DNA of 64,000 nucleotides from Himantopus leucocephalus. Taxonomy: Eukaryota > Chordata > Aves > Charadriiformes > Recurvirostridae. The notes beneath the pieces were generated by a model, which saw only the letters and a program-made list of their open reading frames with translations, did not search any database and was not told the origin of the DNA. Below are positions 24,403 through 38,062 of the stretch, piece by piece. How positions within the stretch are numbered: position 1 is the first letter of the stretch; every line of letters begins with the position of its first letter. The position numbers and the translations under genes were made by a program. The stretch covers positions 3,332,898 through 3,396,897 of the forward strand of contig RSEF01000020.1 of NCBI GenBank assembly GCA_003993805.1, in the 5' to 3' direction.

Positions 24403-25570
24403 GATGCAAAATTTTCCTTTTACTGTACGGTTTCAAATCCAGTGATCAAACAAACAAAATAGTGTGTGCGTGGAAGAAGTATATTGGAGAGAAAGAAGGG
24501 AGGCACGCTCCAGTTCCTGCTCCAGATGTTTTCCTCCTCCTGCCATTTGGTTTCTGCTCTTCCTAAGCACCACAACTGAATCTTCTGCGGTAAAGTAAAA
24601 CAAAACCGAGTGGCAGCTGTTGCCAACACCTCTCCGCACAGCCCTGGAGAAAGAAGTCTGCTCACATGTCTGCAGGATATCAATGGTGACAGTCTGATTT
24701 ACTGATACTCGGGCTACATCTCTTCGAGGGAAAGGGCCTGTCTCCGCCAGCTGGGACAGAGAGGCAGAGGCAAAGACAATTGCAAGCTGTGTGGCATCAT
24801 TGTGTGGGGTGACATTCTGCTCTACAGCTACGTGGAGCTGTGCTGCAGCAAATAAAAAATGTTGGATTGCAGCAGGGTTGACTCGGGAAAATAGTGCAGA
24901 GGACTGGAACGGCAGTGAGGAGCCCCTTGGCCCCTCACGTCAAAGTGGTGCGGAGCTGAAATATCTTTTCCCTCTTGCACAGTGTGGACGGTAATTATCC
25001 AGTCACTAAGGTGTTGTGTAAGCAGCATTAGAGGAGATAACATTTTATTCTGATCTGATCGGGTGTCAGAGTGGCGAGCACAGCAGGTATCTAAGTGTCG
25101 TCTTTTATGGTTTTTCACTGTGTGGCAGAGGAAGACTCTCCAACAGACATGCTGCCCACGGGAGCTCCAGCACTGGCGGTGCCCTTGGTCCCTGGCTCTG
25201 CCTCTCTGTGGTCCGCTGCACCTTCCTGAGGCTTTTGGCCTTTCCTGCTGACAGCATTCAGCTAAGATACAGCAGTGAGATTGGGGGTGGCAGCAGAGGG
25301 GATGCTTAGTCAGCTTTACTGAACTGAAATGATTGATTGCGTGATTGCCCATGACTGCCAGGGACGGACTTGAAGATGCAGGTGGTAATTTTCAGACCTG
25401 TGTTCACTGGTCACTAATTCCCTCCACTGACCAGTTTTGTGGTCCTTCAGTATTGTTCCACACGAAATGGATGTGAAGTGGCCCGATGAAGAGCAGCAAG
25501 CCTCAGGCACTTGATAGGGCTATGCACAAACCCATGTTCCCTTCTCAAATGGTTTGTGTGGACATAATCA
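24403..25570. other. unique noncoding sequence
   Basis: No gene or repeat was recognised. The 174-codon minus-strand frame at 24828-25352 has no recognisable domain and is judged a chance frame. Confidence 0.5.
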
Positions 25571-25622
25571 AACGACTTTCTGCCTCTCTGCCTCGGTGTG
25601 CCCGTCTGTAACCGAGGGCTAT
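25571..25622 (+). repeat. possible MIR fragment
   Basis: The order 'ctctctgcctcggtgtgccc' followed by 'gtctgtaaccgaggg' resembles MIR 'cctctctgtgcctcagtttcc' followed by 'catctgtaaaatgggg'. It is short and diverged, so chance similarity is possible. Confidence 0.4.
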
Positions 25623-26888
25623 GAGGCACGCTGCGTGGCTCAGCATGCTGCTGGAGCCCTGGATGGAAAGCTCCGTAGCATTCAGGGAAGCATGACGGTT
25701 ATTATGAAGTTTCTTCTCTAATAAACTGTCTTTGGGGCCAAGTTGGTATAAAACATGTTTGTGTGAGTCTGGTACTAGACTGTCATTTAAGCCTGGATGG
25801 TTTCCCATGGACTGGTGCACTGCAGTTTGAGCAGAGGGCTCTACTGGGTCCCAGTGGTTAAAGGTCAGTGCTGGTATCAGCAGTCTTTTATGTCCTCTTT
25901 CAGCTCCCACAGTAGTGTATTTTAAGGACATTTTTTGCTTTGTATGTCTGTAAAAGGCGCCTGGGAGTAATGGAAGTACGCTTTGCTGTCTTTTGTGTCT
26001 GACCGACCTTCTTAGGTCCACTGGGAGAAGGGAGACGCGGAGCTGGGAGCGGGGAGCGCAGCGAGGTCCCCTCCTCACCCTGCCCCTTCTGCTTCGGCCA
26101 CTTGGGCAGCAGGACAAGACAGGACAGTAGGTTATCATAGCTAGCAGCTTGCAGAGCTGTCCCTAAGACAAATGGCAGTAAGCAAAAGGATCAGATTTAG
26201 ATCATGACGGATATGTGGGCAGATCGGCTGAATGCTGCTCTGTACACTCAGGTGCTGAGTTGCTTAAAGACGCCTCAGCAGTGGAGGTATAAAGAAGCCT
26301 CACAGAACCATCACCGCCACCACCAGCTGTGCGCCGGGCCCTTGCTGTGTGTCTCTGCCTCCAAGCTGGACTGATTCTGCTCCCTGAGGTCAAAAGGAGA
26401 CAAACTGCATACTGGATGCTTCTGCAGGAGGCTTGGTGCAATCTTGCTGCTTCTCTGTGCCAGGTTAGTGTCAAATCAGTCTTAGTGGATTACACTGGCT
26501 TAATAAATGCAATCCCATTTCCTTCAGCTCCAAGGCTACTACCCAGTTATTGAGAGCAACTTCTGTAGCTCAGGATGGAGACATATTTTACTGGCGCTGG
26601 GGGTCATAGACTTAGTCCTTGCTATCATTCATCCTGCGCTTCTCGAGCAAGGCGGGGATGCAGCGCTTTAACGCCTGGCAGCCAGTGGAGCAGTGAGGCT
26701 GATGCAGACAGATGCTCTGGCCTTGTGTCCTCGACTCGGTGCTTCCCTCCGCTCCCCATCTCACGTACCAGGAGCAGCGAGGGAGCACCCAGCACTGCCT
26801 TTTAAATGTCAGTGCCAGGGAACAGATGCTCTGCCTGCTGTAAGACACTGAGCCCACCTTCAGACCTCTCAGCCAGCTCAGGGAGTGA
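25623..26888. other. unique noncoding sequence
   Basis: A 197-codon minus-strand frame covers 25545-26138 and overlaps the MIR-like fragment. It has arginine-rich low-information sequence and no domain. A GC-rich patch lies at 26020-26100. Confidence 0.45.
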
Positions 26889-26903
26889 NNNNNNNNNNNN
26901 NNN
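26889..26903. other. assembly gap of 15 N
   Basis: Fifteen N bases are followed by 'cattc' and a T homopolymer (26909-26926), which suggests that the homopolymer caused the gap. Confidence 0.95.
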
Positions 26904-26908
26904 CATTC

Positions 26909-26926
26909 TTTTTTTTTTTTTTTTTT
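26909..26926 (+). repeat. poly-T tract
   Basis: Eighteen T bases lie immediately after the 15-N gap. The true length is uncertain. Confidence 0.85.
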
Positions 26927-29900
26927 CTATCGTTGCCTAAAGGTGAGTATGTAGAAGTTGTTGACAGGAGCAGGAATAGAGCTGGCTGTCCTGCTCCCAG
27001 GATATGCTGCCCCTTCCAGCACTGAATTACCTACAAACTGACTGATGAAGGGAGACCATGCACAGCTTTTTCCAAAGAATTTGCCTTAAAATGCTGATTA
27101 CCGGACAGCAAAGTGACACAGATTTCTAACCATTTCTTTTCGGGCCCTTTACAGCCCAGACAACACAGCTGGAAAACATGGGAGTCTGGAGCATGGTGCT
27201 GTGGGCTGAGAAGTGCAGCAGGTTAGTGCCGGTGGGAAGGAGAGCTCCAGCTCTCCCTTCCGCTCGGGCCGGCAGCGTGAGCCGCCGGCACATCCCGCTC
27301 GGTGCCTGCAGCACCGAAGCTGAAAGCTGTGCTCTTGAGTCGTTTATGTGAATCTGCTCCTGCAGGGTCAGAAGTCCTGGAGTGAGATAATCCAGGCTGA
27401 TATCAGTTTTCTGCTCTGTTGGTTTTCCTTGGAAACCCATTACCAAGGATTGAGATGGATGCTTTCCCGCAAGAGCTTTACATTAAGGCAGATTCCCCAT
27501 CCATGTAGGGATTTCTGGGTCTGACTGTCCCTGGTTTCCAGATGTCCCAAAGACATTAAAAGCAACACGGGGAGTGCAGGAAGAGGGATGAAACTCTATT
27601 GCATTTCTTTTTTCTTGTTGTTGTCAATTAAACAGGATTTATGTCTTACTTCTCTGTTTTGTAATTACCCCCTGGGATTTATTTCAAATCGCTCAAGAAA
27701 ACAATATACCTCCAGAACTTTCTGGCTGCTGAGAAGAGTTATTGCTGTATCTCCCGATTGTCTAGCACAAACCAACGCCCTTCGTTACCTGCTGTACCTT
27801 ACTGAAGCAGAAGAGGGTATCCATTGTAATTTTGTTCCCTTTCAGGAGGGTACATAAAAAGTGGCCTTGGACATGTCTGGTACAGTGATCCTCTAGGACA
27901 AATTTAATCACAGATCACAGAGAGTATTAATTAACCCCTGTGCACATCACGCTGCGAGAGCTCCCCTGCGCTAGTCTGCAGAGACAGACTTTGCAGCAGA
28001 GAAGTTGTCGTTAGTGATGAGTGAAGGCCGACCTGTTGCTTCTGATGAAATACTCACTAATGATGGTCTGATGCTACGGGTTTTTTATTTTGTGTTCATT
28101 TCAATAACAAAAAAAGAGATATTTTATTTTGTACTTACGCTTGAAACGTGATTGACTGGCACTTTAAGAGGATATGTGGTTGCTTGATTTTTTTGAAAGC
28201 TGAGGGGTGGGAAAGGGCTTTGTTTGCATTTGAAGGAGGGCTTGAAAAAAAAGAGAGAAATATTGACATAATTTAGGTAACACGCACTGTAAACAAGCTG
28301 CTAGGTTTTTCTTATAATAATTTACATCCATTCCTCTGCAGAGTGCAGCCTGTGTATTTCTCCTCATCTGAGACAAAGCCAATCATTCTGACTTGCAGGC
28401 TTTCTCGCACATATTTCTGCCATATTTGCCCTGAACTTTGGGTTTGATGAAACCCCATATCAAGTCAAGCTCTGCTGCAGTCACCAAGGGTTTAATACAA
28501 GATAACAAATTGGCTTGTTTTATTCATATGTAGCTTTGCTTCACACAGCTCAGCCTGAGCTTGTGGAGAGGTTTGCTTCCAGCACAGTTATTTGGGATTG
28601 CAGGTTAGCTCGAGGTCACGCAGGTCCACTGCTGGAGAAGCCAACACTCGCTAGAAAAACATACCCAGTGGGAATGTGTAGCATCTCCCTACAAATGCAG
28701 ACAAGTGATTCTGCCTGCAGCCATCCCACCTGTGAAAGACCAAGTGATCATTCATGAAAATGATTCAGCAGTCACTTCAAGTAGGGTCATCCAGACATAA
28801 AAGCAACTCACTCTGCTCGGTTAGGTGATGCTGGACGCTCTCGTGTATTAAACATGTTTGCCCAGGGGGAGACTTGGGCCTCATCACTTTGGACAGGACC
28901 TAGATGAGACACTTTCATCCCTTTAAATGGCAGATGGCTGCGTTGGTCCCAAGGTGGGACTGGTGCATGTACTTGTTACTACTGATGCTGCATCAATCCT
29001 AAGGGAAGAGAAGACAGGTTGTGAGGAGCATCCTTGCGAGAGGCAGTAGAACAAATTGCTTTGCTTCTGCCTTTAGATCCAGTGTCTTCCTGCTCAGCAG
29101 AAGTACTTCTGCTGCCAAAGGCAGGCTGCAAAGTACTGCTGTGCATGTAAAACCTCCCTTGCTTGCCAGCAGTCATAAATTGCAATGCATCTCATTTCTC
29201 AAGGTACTTTGCCGTAGCTTGCGTGTGAAAAGCATGAGGTGAAACCATATTATTCTTTTTCTCAGCAGTGGCTTTCTGTAACCGTCAGGCCCTAGATAGG
29301 TCTTCCCCAAGGGCTGCCTACCCAGGCAGTATGTCACGACTCCCTCAAGGCTGCACCGGCCATTCCCTTTGGTGAACATCACTATTTGCCTTTTTCTTTC
29401 TTGGTTTTTCTTCCTTTTCTTTTGTGGCAGCCCCGTGTTTTGCTGTCCTTACATCTCCATGCTGTTGTGTTCTTCCATGTTTTGGAAAGCCACAATCATG
29501 TCCCAGAGGGCACAGAAAAATATAGAAGGCTCTGGAGGAAAGAGGTTTACCTTCCTCAGTGCTTGGGGAAGGGTAAAACAGTGAGGGAGGATGAGGCTTT
29601 GCATTCATTGCAAACTCAGGGGGAGGGAGTCCCATCATTTCTGGCTCTGTTGTACATCAGATCTGTACATCAGCTCTAAAATAAAGTTAGCAAACAGAGT
29701 CGCTCTTTCTGCCTCCAGAAATTCAACCCTGTGCTGCAAAGGTTACTCTTGCTGTTAAAAATGCTAGAAATCAGAGCAGTTGTTGCCACAGCTTCCTGCT
29801 AATTATTCCAGAAGATGATGCTCGTATTTGTTTGCCATTCTGAATGGGTCTTCATTCAGAACTTCTTGTAACAAGAAGTCCTGTTTGCTTATTAAAAATA

Positions 29901-30384
29901 ACTGACTGGCTTGAAAGGTACCTGGGAGCAGCCAGAGAGAGAGAAAACATCTGGGTTTGTTTGTTTTGGGTTTTTTTTTGTTATTTCCCAGTGAAAATGA
30001 AAGGTCCAAATTAGAGCTCTGGCTTGTATTTGTTGAAGTCTTCATAAACAGTGCTCACACCACAACTGAAATTACAAATGCCAAATCTGTGAGATCCTTC
30101 TTCTGTCCTCACTGCAGCGTTTGTAATTTTAATGCTTGTTTCTGAGAGTATTTTTGCTGAGGGGCTTCAGGGTTTTTTACTTGCTGTTATTTTCCTGTAA
30201 GTGTCAACAAGGTAGTAAGTTCTGTTTTTTTCACCCCTCTCTCTCTCTTTTAAATGTACCTATAAGTAACCATCAGGCTTTCCGGGGAAAAAAAAATCAT
30301 TTGTATTTTCATCTAAACAAATGAATAATATGCTGGCAGTTATCAAGTTCCCTTTTAAGCCACTGTCTCCTACTTTCTTTCATA
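26927..30384. other. unique noncoding sequence
   Basis: No repeat or gene was recognised. A CpG-richer patch lies at 27245-27320. The stretch at 29385-29420 is pyrimidine-rich. The short direct repeat 'gtacatcag' occurs twice at about 29651-29673. Confidence 0.5.
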
Positions 30385-30440
30385 TGGTAACTCCTGAGCC
30401 AAATTCAATAGGGTCAAGAGCTCTGTGCAATGAAACTGTG
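30385..30440. repeat. possible ancient amniote repeat fragment
   Basis: The phrase 'cctgagccaaattcaatagg' resembles the 'gagccaaattca' portion of the unassigned amniote repeat that also carries the 'gacttcaatgg' motif. The match is short and the call is tentative. Confidence 0.3.
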
Positions 30441-31347
30441 CGGAGTAAATGGTACCAGAATGACAGTGTCTCACAGTCTATATTGCAAACCAACAGGGAA
30501 GCTGGCACTCTGAATTGAACTGTTTGCTGAATAGCAAATCTTCAATGGATTGCAATGTAATTTCTCCTCTTTGAAAAAAAAACCCCTTCCCTTTAAAGCG
30601 AGGTGAAAGAAAGTATAGTTTCCTTCAAATAATCAGCTGTAGAAAGCAGATTTCCAAGTCCGCAACACTTGTATTTCAGTGCGAGTTTGATCTGTAAATA
30701 AAGATTGGGCAAAAATAGCTAAAGATTTTCAGAACTGCTGCATTTGTCCCAGGTTAATTCAGGAGTTGTGGGCAAGGACTCCTCAGTCAGATCCGGTGCG
30801 TGCCTGGGAAAGCTGGAGCTAGAAACAAGAAACACATCACTTGGCAGCCTCTTTCGGTATTTCTGTCCTCAGGGTCTATCGGCTGTGAACATTTCCTCCA
30901 CTGCTTTGACATTTGCCTTACTATACAAACAGAAACATTCAGGTTTCTGTCTTCACTCCCTATGTCATTCAAACCCGTAGAGGGCAGGAATGGACGGGAA
31001 GGAAAAATCTCTGTCTGATGCTGGGTAGCTTAGGAACTGCTGGGGAAAGTCATCTGCTCTGCCACTGACGGTGTCGCGTGCTGCGGCAGGAGCGTGGATT
31101 TCACTGGACTTGCTTTGTATTTGTGTTGTGTAGGCGGTCTGAAATTTGGTCTGTTAACTTTGTAGTTCTATGAACAGAGTTGGCGCTGAATATTGGCAAA
31201 GTTTGGTATAGGGAACAGAGCAAAGATGTACCTTCAGACAAGAATATATGAAAGTGAGGTGGGTGGAAGCGGAAGGAGGCAGCCCTGGGGAGTCAGAGGG
31301 AAGCTACAAGGCAGCCAAAAGAGCTGCAGCAGGAGCTGAGAAGCCAC
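30441..31347. other. unique noncoding sequence
   Basis: No repeat or gene was recognised. The stretch 31255-31347 is purine- and GC-rich and might be a diverged internal part of the following CR1, but I cannot align it. Confidence 0.45.
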
Positions 31348-31430
31348 AGCCCATGGCAGGGGTGTTGGAACTAGGTGATGTTTAAGGACCCTTCCAACCC
31401 AAACCCTTCTATGATTCTGTTATTCTAGGT
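31348..31430 (+). mobile_element. CR1 LINE 3' end fragment
   Basis: This is a 5'-truncated CR1 non-LTR retrotransposon. It shows 'cccatggcaggggtgttgga' at about 31350, then 'ccttccaacccaaaccctt' and 'tctatgattctg', which are the last conserved blocks of avian CR1 before its short terminal repeat. Only about 80 bp are retained, so the copy is dead on arrival. CR1 is the dominant avian LINE family and this piece supports a bird origin. Confidence 0.9.
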
Positions 31431-34400
31431 AGAAAAGTCTACACTAGGCACGTGCAGCAAGCAGCTCTAAATCCAGCTGTCCCCCCTCCATTGGGCTTGG
31501 ATCCGGACATTGGCCCCTATGTTTCCAAACTGGTGGTAGCACTTCTCAAAATGTAGCACACTTAAGGGTCCGTAGGGAAGATGGCACACGTGGTTATTCC
31601 CCTGTGTCTTTGGGTCCGGCTGGGATTTTAGGCAAACGATCCTTTCTTAGCTATACATCCTGTAATCTGTTGTTGTCGTCCTTTCTCTTTGGTAGCAGAT
31701 CATCACCGAGAGAAACTGGAGCAAACGCCGCGCTTGGTTTCCTCTATCATATGGTGAATTCCTCTGCTTCATATGTTGGTTGGGTGGTTGATGAAGAACA
31801 CCAGGAGGAAAAAAAGCAATTATATCCAGCACAGACACTCACAGCTGGTATCACAACTATGCATTCAAAGTGATGGTTACAGTGCCGCTGGAAAGCCATA
31901 ACATTTACAGTTTCCAGACATGTTAAACCCTTCCTGATGAAAGCCAAAATGTTCTTCATCTTCAGAGTTAAAGCCCCAGATTTGTAGTTTAAGTAACCCT
32001 GTGCCCTGAGTCTCTCTGTACGTGCAGGGTACAGCAGGGAGCACGGCAGCCGCAGTGTGTGAGGCAAGAAAATGTACTTGCGTGGGTTCGTGTGAGGCTC
32101 ATCTGCTAAAATATCCCTGCTCTCAGGTAATTACATGCTTCTTTGGAATCTTTCCAGATTGCCTGCTTCTGCCACCCACATTTAACGTGGACAAGAGGAT
32201 TTCTCAGCCTTGGCTGCGCTCGGCTTCCACTTCACGTGTGGTCAAATGACTACTCCAGAAGTAAAAAAGGTACAAAAATCTCTGTAGAGTATTGAATTAC
32301 TGTTAGTAGGTAACTCCAAATTAGGCTGTGTAGGTAGGCAAAAGATAAGGAAATGTAACACTTTATAGCTACCCAGAAAAAAAGGGTGGTAACCTTCAAC
32401 AAAGGAATACAAACGCTTAAAAAAGCATCTCAGTTTGAAATCCATCACTTCTTCTCCCCTCCAGATTTGGGGTATTTCTCAAAACCTGTTCCCCTCTGTC
32501 CCATCTCAGCTCAGTGAGACCTGAATAAGTTAACACTGCCAGTTAAGAAATAGGGGGTGTAAACAAACATGAAGTAATTTGGTAAGAACACGGACGATAT
32601 CTTGCAATTTCTTGTAAATCGCTTTGGACGAACCTTTGGTAGGTTTGCAGCACGCGGGAATCTCTGCTGGGTTGCAGAAGACGCGCACCTGCGATGCCAT
32701 TGCTCTCGGAAGATGCCCGTAGCCATGGGCTGGGGGGGCTCTGCCCAGGGTTGTATTTGCGATCGTATTCAACTTGATAAAGCCAAGCAAGACCCTAGAG
32801 CAGTTTGTCAGAGGCGCAGAGGTGGATAGTGGCCTTGTGGCTACAAGGTTAAATAAAGCAGGCCCTGAAATGCATGTGTGAGGAATGGGAGTGCTGCCAC
32901 AGAGGTAAATCAATGAAGATAACGGCGGCAGTGAGAAATACCGCTGCCTACTCCCTTCCTGACATCCTGCGGGTTTCCAACTTGCCTCGAACAAAGCTCT
33001 GGGTAATAAATGGCAGCACATGCTCTTAGCTCTGGAAAAACTTAGTTTTACCTGATCGTCAGCAGAGGAGAACCTGGAAAGTGGTTTTCCTTTCCTGTGA
33101 TGACCAAACTCCAGCAAAGCCACTCTGGTAAGAATATTTGCAGCTTTTACTTTTCCCCCCAAGTCCTTCACTTTCTCTGCATGCCTGCAGAGTTACTAGG
33201 ATTGCTCAGCGCCGGGGAGGTTTTTAGCCAGGTAGCCTTCAGTGCGTTTTGATGGATCCTGGTGTGGCTGGTGTGCCACCCACTGTACTGGGTTTGCTGT
33301 GTCACAGCATTGGCAGTTGTACCTGACACGGGGAGTGCCGGGGGGTGGTGGAGAAAATCCTTAAATACTTGTGAGTAACAAATAAATCTGTGAATTTGGT
33401 GACCTGTTCGTAGACAATTTATAGGTGGTGAAAGGTGAAACTGTTTCATCTGTCTAGAGTAAATGATTAATTCATCTACTTTCTTCTCAAACTCTGGTCT
33501 GTGGTCAACAACGCAAGCAAAAACTCCATGTATGAGTGCCAGTTACTGGGCGTGATGTTGTCGGGGATGAGATACTGATTTCTACTGAGATTTGATGAGT
33601 CCCAGCTCCAGGGGTGTCATCAGACTGCAAATCCCTAGGGCTTACGGACTGCTTTGGTTCCTCCCATCCTGTGCAAAAGGTTGGGCAGCGGCAGGGTGCT
33701 GCACAAAGCCCAGGGAAGGGTGGATGCTCACCTCCAGATTTTCTACTTCAGCTCTGTCTGGAGGAACATATGGCTATCTGAACCTTGCAACATTAAATTA
33801 GTCCAGCCCTTCAGCCTGGGAAGGAGGGATTTGTTCACGCAGGCAAGTGAATTATTAATACAATTTGCAAGAGGTAACCTCACTGAATCACTCACACAGC
33901 TGCTTCTTTCCCTGTATGCAGGGCTGCAACTATGGCAAGGTTAATACGGAGCATCCATCATTTCCATTAATAGATGGCAGTGCTGTGTGGATCCCTTGTG
34001 TGGTCTGCCTTTAATTATTTTTTAAGGTGGCCTCTGTATATTTCTTTGCAGTGAAGGCTAAAGTGGAGAAGGGAGGTCAGACCTATGGACTGACCGATTA
34101 AACCTGCCCATCACACCTTCTGTACAGGGCTCTTTCCAATGCAAATAATGCCTTGTAGCAGAAAAAATAGATAGGAAAAATGTGCTGGTGCGACCTGTAC
34201 TTGTGAGGAGGCAGATTCTGAATAGACTTTTTTTTGGGGTAGGGAGGAAGAGCATTTTTTCCCCCCTCCAAAATGCAGAGGAAATACTGAGCTGCCTTTT
34301 GTGACTCCAAATCCTAGGTGCACCAAGGGTGGAGAGCACAGCATTACTATAGGTATCCCTTGTTGCTGGCCTGTTAGTGGTCAGGACTGCTCTCAATACT

Positions 34401-34554
34401 TCCATTCAATAATATAGTTTGTACTGCATGTTGTATTTTTAAAAGCGTGTCTGTTACCTGAGAATGAAATTACATGTAAAGATCTCTGTTGCCTTTATCA
34501 GCCCTCTGGGCATGCAATTGACTTCACAAGGTTTACACCACATGCACTTGAAAC
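31431..34554. other. unique noncoding sequence
   Basis: No repeat or gene was recognised. The 213-codon minus-strand frame at 32530-33171 has no domain and no obvious splice or promoter context. It lies in moderately GC-rich DNA and is judged a chance frame. Confidence 0.5.
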
Positions 34555-34884
34555 ACAGAAAGGAACTGGAGTTTACCAAATTATCACACTTTACCTTAGG
34601 TATTTCAAGGTAATATTAGCATACAATAGTCCACCCAGAACAAACTTTTCTTTCTTATGTACTGCTGTGACCAAGAGGGAAATAGCTCGTGTGAAGCCCG
34701 TGTGTGTACAGGAACATACNACAGAAAGGAACTGGAGTTTACCAAATTATCACACTTTACCTTATGTATTTCAAGGTAATATTAGCATACAATAGTCCAT
34801 CCAGAACAAACATGTCTTTCTTATGTACTGCTGTGACCAAGAGGGAAATAGCTTGTGTGAAGCCTGTGTGTGTACAGGAACATA
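34555..34884 (+). repeat. 164-bp direct duplication across a single N
   Basis: The unit at 34555-34718 recurs at 34721-34884 with about six substitutions (roughly 4% divergence) and no indel. The N lies at 34720. Divergence of this size suits two haplotypes of a polymorphic bird or a tandem duplication; the N favours the first. Confidence 0.85.
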
Positions 34885-37800
34885 TGAAAAAGCAAAAATG
34901 GGTGTTAAAAGTAGAAGCCTACATGCAGAAACCTTATGAATAGCATATAGAGAATGGTAGCAGAAACAAGACACATGGTCCAGGCAGAAGGAGAAAAGAT
35001 TTGGGTCCAGGCAAAAAGAACTGAAGGTCAACCTCAAGTTTTTGTGATAAGTCTAGCCCCTGTTGTCATTGATTTACAGTCTGTTCTGTATTTGCCTTTA
35101 CAATGGTCAGCGAAAGTAGGACTGGATCTGCTCTATTATAAAGGATGATCATGGCAAGGATGAAAAACAGTGGATGGCTTCAGATTTACTCTTGACTTGC
35201 TTTGTCTGGCACCCAGAGGACCCAGAAGTGTTTGCACTTGTCATCATGTGTGCACGTGCCCAACTCTGCGTCTGCCATACCGGCACGGGCTGGGTCTGCA
35301 TCTCCGCACTGGATGTAAGGACTCTTCCACCATGGTCTGGAAAGCAAGGAGAACGGGGTGCATGTAAAGACATCTGAGGCAATCCATCTCTGAACCCAAG
35401 CTGCGACTCTGGCAAATCCCTGCCCGATGTCTGTGGAGCCAGTATAGCACTGCTGTCGCCAGACCCAGGGTGCTGAAGACATCCCTACAGATACAGGTGT
35501 GTAGGATATCTCTGTCTTTACTTTCTCATCTCTAACTCTGTCTCTAGCGCTGTCTCTCAAGATATCTTTAAGGAATAGTTCATGAGAGCAATAGAGACTG
35601 ACAGATATTTGGTGAGAAGTGTTGAATGCTTTCATCACATGATGTACTAAAAATGTAATCCCTTACCTTGAAGAGCACTAGGAGGTATTTAAGCTTTTAT
35701 GGCTGGACCTCTAGTTACCTCCTGGTGCGCTTTAGTTGCTGCAAATTGGGGTGTCGTGAAGTATGGAGAAAACTTGTGTGCAGAGTACGTGTCTAATCCA
35801 CTGTTCTGATCAGCCCGACTCACCAGCTACTTGTACGCCACTAAATAATATCCAACCTCAAATGAACATGAGCTGCTAAGGGGTCATTAAAATTCCTTCT
35901 CAGTCCTGATCATTAAACAAACCATACAAGAGGCAGACTCCATACCTGGAAAAAGTGGCATGTTAATGGAGATGCACCCAGCATAATTGCTGTCATCCAT
36001 CACCCCTGCCCTGCCGATATTGACAAAGTGCAGCTAAATATTTAAATAAGCCATTTTTCTTCAGAAGCCGAAGGATTAGATGCAGCCAAATTTCTCAGTC
36101 TAGTCAGCAAACGATACAAATCCAGGGATTAAACAGGATTTGCTGGAGTGAATGAGAGCTGCTTCTGCATTATGCTTTATGAAAAAATATTCTTTGCTGC
36201 CAAGACTGTTGCTTGGGGCGAGAAGGGGAGGAGAGAGAATTCTCCTTCTTATTGAAAGCAAGCAAAATAGAATTAGTTCCTCTTTACTCGACACTCTTGA
36301 TTTACTTTGAGGGTGTAGTTGAAGGAAAATGTGGCTTTCCCAAGCCCCATTAGACACCGACGCTTCTTCTAAAAGCAATACATTTGAAATGAAGATGTAG
36401 GGGTTACAAGGCTCCGTGCATCTGTTTTGCTTCCGAGTCAGCTCCTTGGAAGGCTTGCCAGGTTACTATCAGTAAAATAGAGGAGAAATCCTTGTTGAAG
36501 TCATTTTTACTTGGATACGTGTTGGCATGCTGCGCTTTTCCCGCATTTGGTGATGGGTATGGTGAATTTTATTGGGTAAGATAAGAGGTTCTCGTTGAAG
36601 CACAACAGGTACTTGCAGAGGGAGACGAAAAGGGTTTGCAAACACAAGAAGATATTTTTGCTGGGGCTGGCTGGGAATTTTGTGAATAAAACTTCTTTTC
36701 ATTTTGAATGTCTCGGTTCACCAAAGGTGAATGAAGTCATTCACAGAAAAAATTGGATTTTTTGTTTTTAAATAATCCAAGTGTAAATTTCCAGGCTTCA
36801 GTTACTGGTTTGGTTTTGGTTTTTTTTTTTTTCCAGTGTGAAATAACTTGGTTTTATTACTTTGTCTTTACCCATGATAATATTATGGTTAAAAAAGCAA
36901 AACAAAACAGAGGAACAGAGTGAACAGCTGATTCAAATTAAATGGAACTAAAATATTTGAACTGACCCAAAGTTAAAAATCTCCCTCAGAATTTTGAGTT
37001 TTCAAAACTGATTTGAGTTTGAAGCTTTATGCTGATCTGAACAGGGGGACGATACCGATATCCCCCATCAGCTTTCATGGGATAGGAAAATCAGTTCCTG
37101 GCCCCCCTTCGTGGTCACCTCAGCACTGTTTGGCAACTAGCAGGAGGGATTTGTGAATTATTTTCTCTGGAAGTGTGAAATCCCCTTAAATCTTGGTTTT
37201 TCTGATGGCTGCATGTTGGTAGGGGGAGGAAGGAGTGATTTGTCTTTGCAATGACAGCAAAAAAGTTTGCATGTCTTAGCATTTTTTAGGTAGTGCCCTA
37301 GATTTGTTGGTCAGGCTGATTTGGAAGCTGAGCAAAAGTCCTGTCCGTTCACTTTATGAGGTACGAATCTCAAGAAGAATTGTGATAAATGAATTGGCCA
37401 GAGGAATTCAATTTATTTGGGAAGATTTTTTCTCCCAGTACTTTATTTCTCTTTGCATATTCACAATAATTTCCTCTAGAATCTGAGCTCAGATAACATC
37501 TGAACAGAACTTTGTTCAAGGCTCAAAATATTACCTCTGTCACTGGTACATCTGTCCAAAGATTGCATGTGCTCGTCTTGTCAGATCAAACGTTACATGC
37601 TTTTTCCCCTTGAATCAATAAATGTCAGGCATCCAAACCTCATGCCCATCTCTAGGGAAAGGCAGCAGCATTTATAAATCATGGAGAAAAAAACTAAAAT
37701 GGTAAGATAAATGTTTTTCAGCTCAGGCTTGAAAGGGACTATGGAGTGAATATTTTCCCCTAAATGATGAGAAATAAAACTGTTCTACCCTTACAATATA

Positions 37801-38062
37801 GAGAGCAGGTTTTGGTGGAAATTAAGTAGATTACTCCTTATGACTTTATTGAAATTCTACTAAGATGTCTAAAAATGCACAAGCCTGTTGCTTTGCAAGG
37901 GAATTCAGTGTGTTTCATCTTTGTGAATTGCTAGTGATACATAAATGTCAGCTTTATTTAACGTGTCTCCACTGTCTGGCTATCCAAACAGTATTAATTA
38001 ACTCCCAAAGTCCTGTTCCAGCATGCATTTGGACTCATTTAAAAACTTGCACTAGAGCAGTT
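34885..38062. other. unique noncoding sequence
   Basis: No gene or repeat was recognised with confidence. A T tract lies at 36820-36832. The frame at 35186-35638 on the minus strand has no domain. Much of 36700-37020 is AT-rich. Confidence 0.5.

Noticed and set aside
25545..26138. 197-codon minus-strand open frame
   Set aside because: It overlaps a MIR-like fragment and GC-rich DNA with Arg-rich translation, and has no domain.
32530..33171. 213-codon minus-strand open frame
   Set aside because: No recognisable domain and low-information Ser/Leu/Pro-rich sequence.
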